Source of the DNA: an uncultured Clostridia bacterium
GTDB taxonomy: Bacteria > Bacillota > Clostridia > Oscillospirales > Acutalibacteraceae
DNA: 15,658 nt
Reading direction: 5' to 3'
NCBI GenBank assembly: GCA_944384865.1
Contig: CALWVC010000008.1
Span: forward strand, 1 to 15,658
Position numbers and translations under genes: made by a program. Shown here piece after piece: positions 13,561-15,658 of the stretch. The notes under the pieces are model-generated. The model was not told the origin of the DNA, made no database searches, and saw only the letters and a program-made list of their open reading frames with translations. Each line of letters begins with the position of its first letter. Positions within the stretch are counted from its first letter, which is position 1.

Positions 13561-13674
13561 GGGGTGAAATAAAAAAGTTTTAACATCCCTGTATGTAAGA
13601 AGGACTGGCGCTAGATTTACCGTCTGAAAGCAGCGGAATGACAGGCGTTATAAAACCGGAAATGAGGGAAAACA

Positions 13675-14496
13675 ATGAAACAAAGCATATTGCAAACGCG
13701 GCTTCTGCCGGAGCAGCTTGCCCTGTATTATTTAGGGCAGGAGGGTTTTCTTATTAAATATGACGGCCATTATCTACTGATAGATGCTTATTTGTCTGAT
13801 TATGTAGACCGTAACTGCAGTTCGCCACAGGTCTGTTGGCGTCGTCGGTATCCGGCGCCGATCACCGGCGATCAGCTGGGATTTGTCGATTATGTTTTCT
13901 GTTCTCATGCGCATTATGATCATACTGATCCGGATACGCTTCGGGCGATCGCCGGTGTAAACGCCAAGGCACGGTTTATTGTGCCGGCGCCGATTGTGCA
14001 GACGGTGGCGGGTTATGGCGTCGACCCTGCGCGGATCATTGCCGCCGAGGCAGGTCAGACGCTGGAACTGGGCGGTATCCGGATATTGCCGGTGCCGGCG
14101 GCGCATGAACAATTGCATACCGATGCGCTGGGGCGTTACGATGCGCTGGGGTACCGGCTGACGTTGGGAAATACCGTATTGTTTCATGCGGGAGATTGCT
14201 GTGTATACGACGGGTTGGCAGAACAGCTCGGCCGGGTGGATATTGCGATGCTGCCGGTTAACGGACGGGATTTTTACCGGCTGAACCGCGATCATATTGT
14301 CGGTAATATGGACAGTCGGGAAGCGGTAGAACTGGCAGTTGCGCTGCAGGCACGGCTGCTGGTTCCGATGCATTTTGACCTGTATGATGTGAACGGCGTG
14401 CCCGCCGCATTGGTTGCTGATACGGTGGAACGCAGCGGAACTTATCAGCCGTTTCATATGTTTCAGCCGGGCGAACGGTATATATACGGCGGCTGA
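13675..14496 (+). CDS. UlaG-like metallo-beta-lactamase-fold hydrolase
   Basis: This 273-aa cytoplasmic protein has no signal peptide. It has the metal motif SHAHYDHTD (His78, His80, Asp82, His83), a further His144 (PAAHE), Asp174 in HAGDCC and His233 in PMHFD, a complete two-metal set of the metallo-beta-lactamase fold. Overall it resembles UlaG, the L-ascorbate-6-phosphate lactonase, and related sugar-lactone hydrolases, but it is shorter than UlaG. Beside sugar dehydrogenases, a lactonase that opens an aldonolactone is a reasonable inference, not shown by sequence. GAGGGA lies six bases before the ATG, which fixes the start. It is transcribed away from the ROK operon from the shared palindromic promoter. 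The FAD oxidoreductase gene follows 140 nt later with no clear terminator between, so the two are probably cotranscribed. Confidence 0.85.
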   Translation: MKQSILQTRLLPEQLALYYLGQEGFLIKYDGHYLLIDAYLSDYVDRNCSSPQVCWRRRYPAPITGDQLGFVDYVFCSHAHYDHTDPDTLRAIAGVNAKARFIVPAPIVQTVAGYGVDPARIIAAEAGQTLELGGIRILPVPAAHEQLHTDALGRYDALGYRLTLGNTVLFHAGDCCVYDGLAEQLGRVDIAMLPVNGRDFYRLNRDHIVGNMDSREAVELAVALQARLLVPMHFDLYDVNGVPAALVADTVERSGTYQPFHMFQPGERYIYGG

Positions 14497-14636
14497 CGCC
14501 TGAAATCCGGGATCAGCGCTGTGCGAGGGAGGTTGGGTGCGGTCACCTGCCGCCGGCGCGGCAACTGTAAATATATAGAGTGATCCTAGATCGACAACAG
14601 TGAATGAGATCAACAGGAAGGGGCGTTATAGCTTTT
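14497..14636 (+). other. 140-base gap between hydrolase and FAD oxidoreductase genes
   Basis: There is no gene here. A small hairpin TGCCGC-CGGC-GCGGCA (14548-14563) is not followed by T, so it does not look like a terminator, and I see no convincing promoter. The gap is most simply the untranslated spacer of a two-gene transcript. Confidence 0.4.
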
Positions 14637-15658
14637 ATGGATAAACTGTGTTATCAGGAAGAATTGCCGGTTGAGCGGAAATATGATATTCTGGTTGCGG
14701 GCGGCGGCGTTGCGGGGGTGGCCGCCGCACTGGCGGCCAGGCGCGCCGGCCGGTCGGTATTGCTGTTAGAAAAAGGTTTGATATTGGGCGGCTTGGCGAC
14801 TTCCGGGCTAATCAACATGTTCGTGCCGATGTGTAACGGGCGGGGCGTGCAGATTATCAAGGGGATGTGCCAGGAGCTTCTGCGGCTTTCCATTAAGTAT
14901 GGCTATGATACGATACCGGACAGCTGGAAAAACGGCGAGCATCCGACCAAGGAACGGACCGACCGGTATCTGACGCGGTTCTCTCCGGGGATTTTCGCGG
15001 TGGCACTCACCGAGCTGCTGCACAGCGAGGGCGTGGACCTGCTGCTGGACTGTATTGCATCGGCGCCGGTGATGCAGGACGGTCGGTGTACCGGGCTGAT
15101 TGTGCAGAGCAAAGCCGGACGCAGCTTTTATCCGGCGGGTATGGTGGTTGATACCACCGGTGATGCGGATCTGTTATATCGCGCCGGCATTCCAACCGTT
15201 TTGGGTAAGAATTATTTTACTTATGTTGCAGCTAAAATAGATTTGAAATCCTGCGAACGGGCGGTGAAGAGCGGAAATATTCGGGATGCGGTATATTCCG
15301 AACACGGCGGGCATGCTGATCTGTACGGTAACCGGCAGCCGCCGGATGTGCCGCTGTATTCCGGTACGACGCCGCAGGAGATCACCGATTTTACCGTTCG
15401 TAATCAGCTTGTCATGTTGGAAAAGCTGAAAGGTGAAGAGCGGAACAGCCGCGATATTGTGACGCTGCCGACCGTTCCACAGTTTCGGAGCACCCGGCAT
15501 ATCGACGGGGCCTATACGTTGCAGACGGCGGATGCCTATCGGCATTTTGACGATTCTATCGGTGCGATCTGCGATTTTGATCATTCGGATATCTTGTATG
15601 AGGTGCCGTACCGCACACTGATTCATCCGTCCTGCGTCAACATGATTACCGCGGGCAG
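14637..15658 (+). CDS. FAD-dependent oxidoreductase, N-terminal part (runs off window)
   Basis: An open frame of 340 codons from ATG 14637 reaches the window end without a stop. The dinucleotide-binding motif is VAGGGVAGVAAALAARRAG (residues 20-38) with Glu45 at the end of the second strand (LLLEKG), a typical FAD ADP-ribose site. GGLATSGLINMF follows, and VVDTTGDADLLYRAG is the family's second FAD contact. The closing YEVPYRTLI stretch leading into MITAG is characteristic of the FAD_oxidored (PF12831) type found in many polysaccharide and sugar-acid gene clusters. A soluble cytoplasmic enzyme is expected, as there is no signal peptide. AGGAAGGGG lies about 13 nt ahead of the ATG, rather far. 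The substrate is unknown; with its divergent partners it may oxidise a sugar or sugar acid. It is complete as far as visible. Confidence 0.85.
   Translation, partial: MDKLCYQEELPVERKYDILVAGGGVAGVAAALAARRAGRSVLLLEKGLILGGLATSGLINMFVPMCNGRGVQIIKGMCQELLRLSIKYGYDTIPDSWKNGEHPTKERTDRYLTRFSPGIFAVALTELLHSEGVDLLLDCIASAPVMQDGRCTGLIVQSKAGRSFYPAGMVVDTTGDADLLYRAGIPTVLGKNYFTYVAAKIDLKSCERAVKSGNIRDAVYSEHGGHADLYGNRQPPDVPLYSGTTPQEITDFTVRNQLVMLEKLKGEERNSRDIVTLPTVPQFRSTRHIDGAYTLQTADAYRHFDDSIGAICDFDHSDILYEVPYRTLIHPSCVNMITAG

Larger units (their letters stand above)
13514..13569. promoter_or_regulatory. Long palindromic operator/promoter region between divergent units
   Basis: An inverted repeat has arms at 13514-13539 and 13547-13569 around the centre GTCGCGT (13540-13546). 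The right arm is 23 bp. The left arm is its exact complement except for three extra C (a run of seven C at 13519-13525 against four G at 13561-13564). The inner 18 bp of each arm match perfectly. It lies 5 bases from the ROK start codon and contains both promoters. It is the natural binding site for the ROK regulator, though binding itself is inferred. Confidence 0.85.

Noticed and set aside
13514..13569. Invertible, phase-variable promoter flanked by inverted repeats
   Set aside because: The arms leave only 7 bp to invert, the promoters lie inside the arms, and inversion would change nothing; no recombinase gene is nearby.
14548..14563. Hairpin after the hydrolase gene as a terminator
   Set aside because: The stem is only 6 bp and is followed by ACTGTAAATA, with no T-run.
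13774..14613. 279-codon open frame on the minus strand opposite the hydrolase gene
   Set aside because: It is antisense to a gene with a complete metal-binding motif set; its protein is rich in Arg, Gln, His and Ile, with no recognisable domain, no promoter and no good ribosome-binding site.

Overview
The window looks like a chromosomal segment from an anaerobic Clostridia (Bacillota), probably near the Oscillospirales/Ruminococcaceae. This rests on the gene types (GatB, a MetRS with a C-terminal tRNA-binding domain, DUF1287, a Gpi18-like membrane glycosyltransferase, an orphan dockerin repeat), the consensus sigma-A promoters and several TTG starts. The genus-level guess is an inference. I see no mobile element, CRISPR array, rRNA or tRNA.

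Layout. Positions 1-631 hold the 3' end of gatB and its terminator. A promoter at 686-714 drives a lone GT-C-type membrane glycosyltransferase (818-2113), which converges on a bidirectional terminator (2346-2379). On the minus strand metG (3173-5101) is followed by a DUF1287 protein gene (2406-3110), probably as one transcript from the promoter at 5153-5180. The 360-base gap 5102-5461 holds that promoter, a one-repeat dockerin remnant on the plus strand (5240-5350) and the strong terminator of the next operon.

The main feature is a six-gene minus-strand sugar operon running from 13508 down to 5462: ROK repressor, zinc-dependent dehydrogenase, FGGY kinase, two adjacent mannitol-1-phosphate-dehydrogenase-like proteins, and a cytoplasmic GH2 glycosidase. 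Four of its five junctions overlap and the fifth gap is 21 nt. Divergent from it lie an UlaG-like metallo-beta-lactamase-fold hydrolase (13675-14496) and an FAD-dependent oxidoreductase cut by the window edge (14637 onward).

Both sides start from one near-perfect palindrome (13514-13569). It contains two fully superimposed sigma-A promoters, TTGACT-17-TATAAT on each strand, so polymerase can occupy only one orientation at a time. Both predicted start sites fall on G-runs, G7 toward the operon and G4 toward the hydrolase. The ROK protein is the obvious candidate to bind there.

Taken together, the divergent locus looks like a regulated catabolic unit: a glycosidase releases a sugar or polyol, up to four oxidoreductases and a lactonase-like hydrolase interconvert polyol, ketose, lactone or aldonate forms, and the kinase phosphorylates the product. 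The substrate cannot be named from sequence. Two details argue against a textbook mannitol or xylulose pathway. Both MtlD-like proteins lack the usual active-site His of the K-x4-N-x2-H motif (Asn in one, Ser in the other), and the kinase lacks the Met-His pair typical of xylulokinase. No transporter lies in the window.
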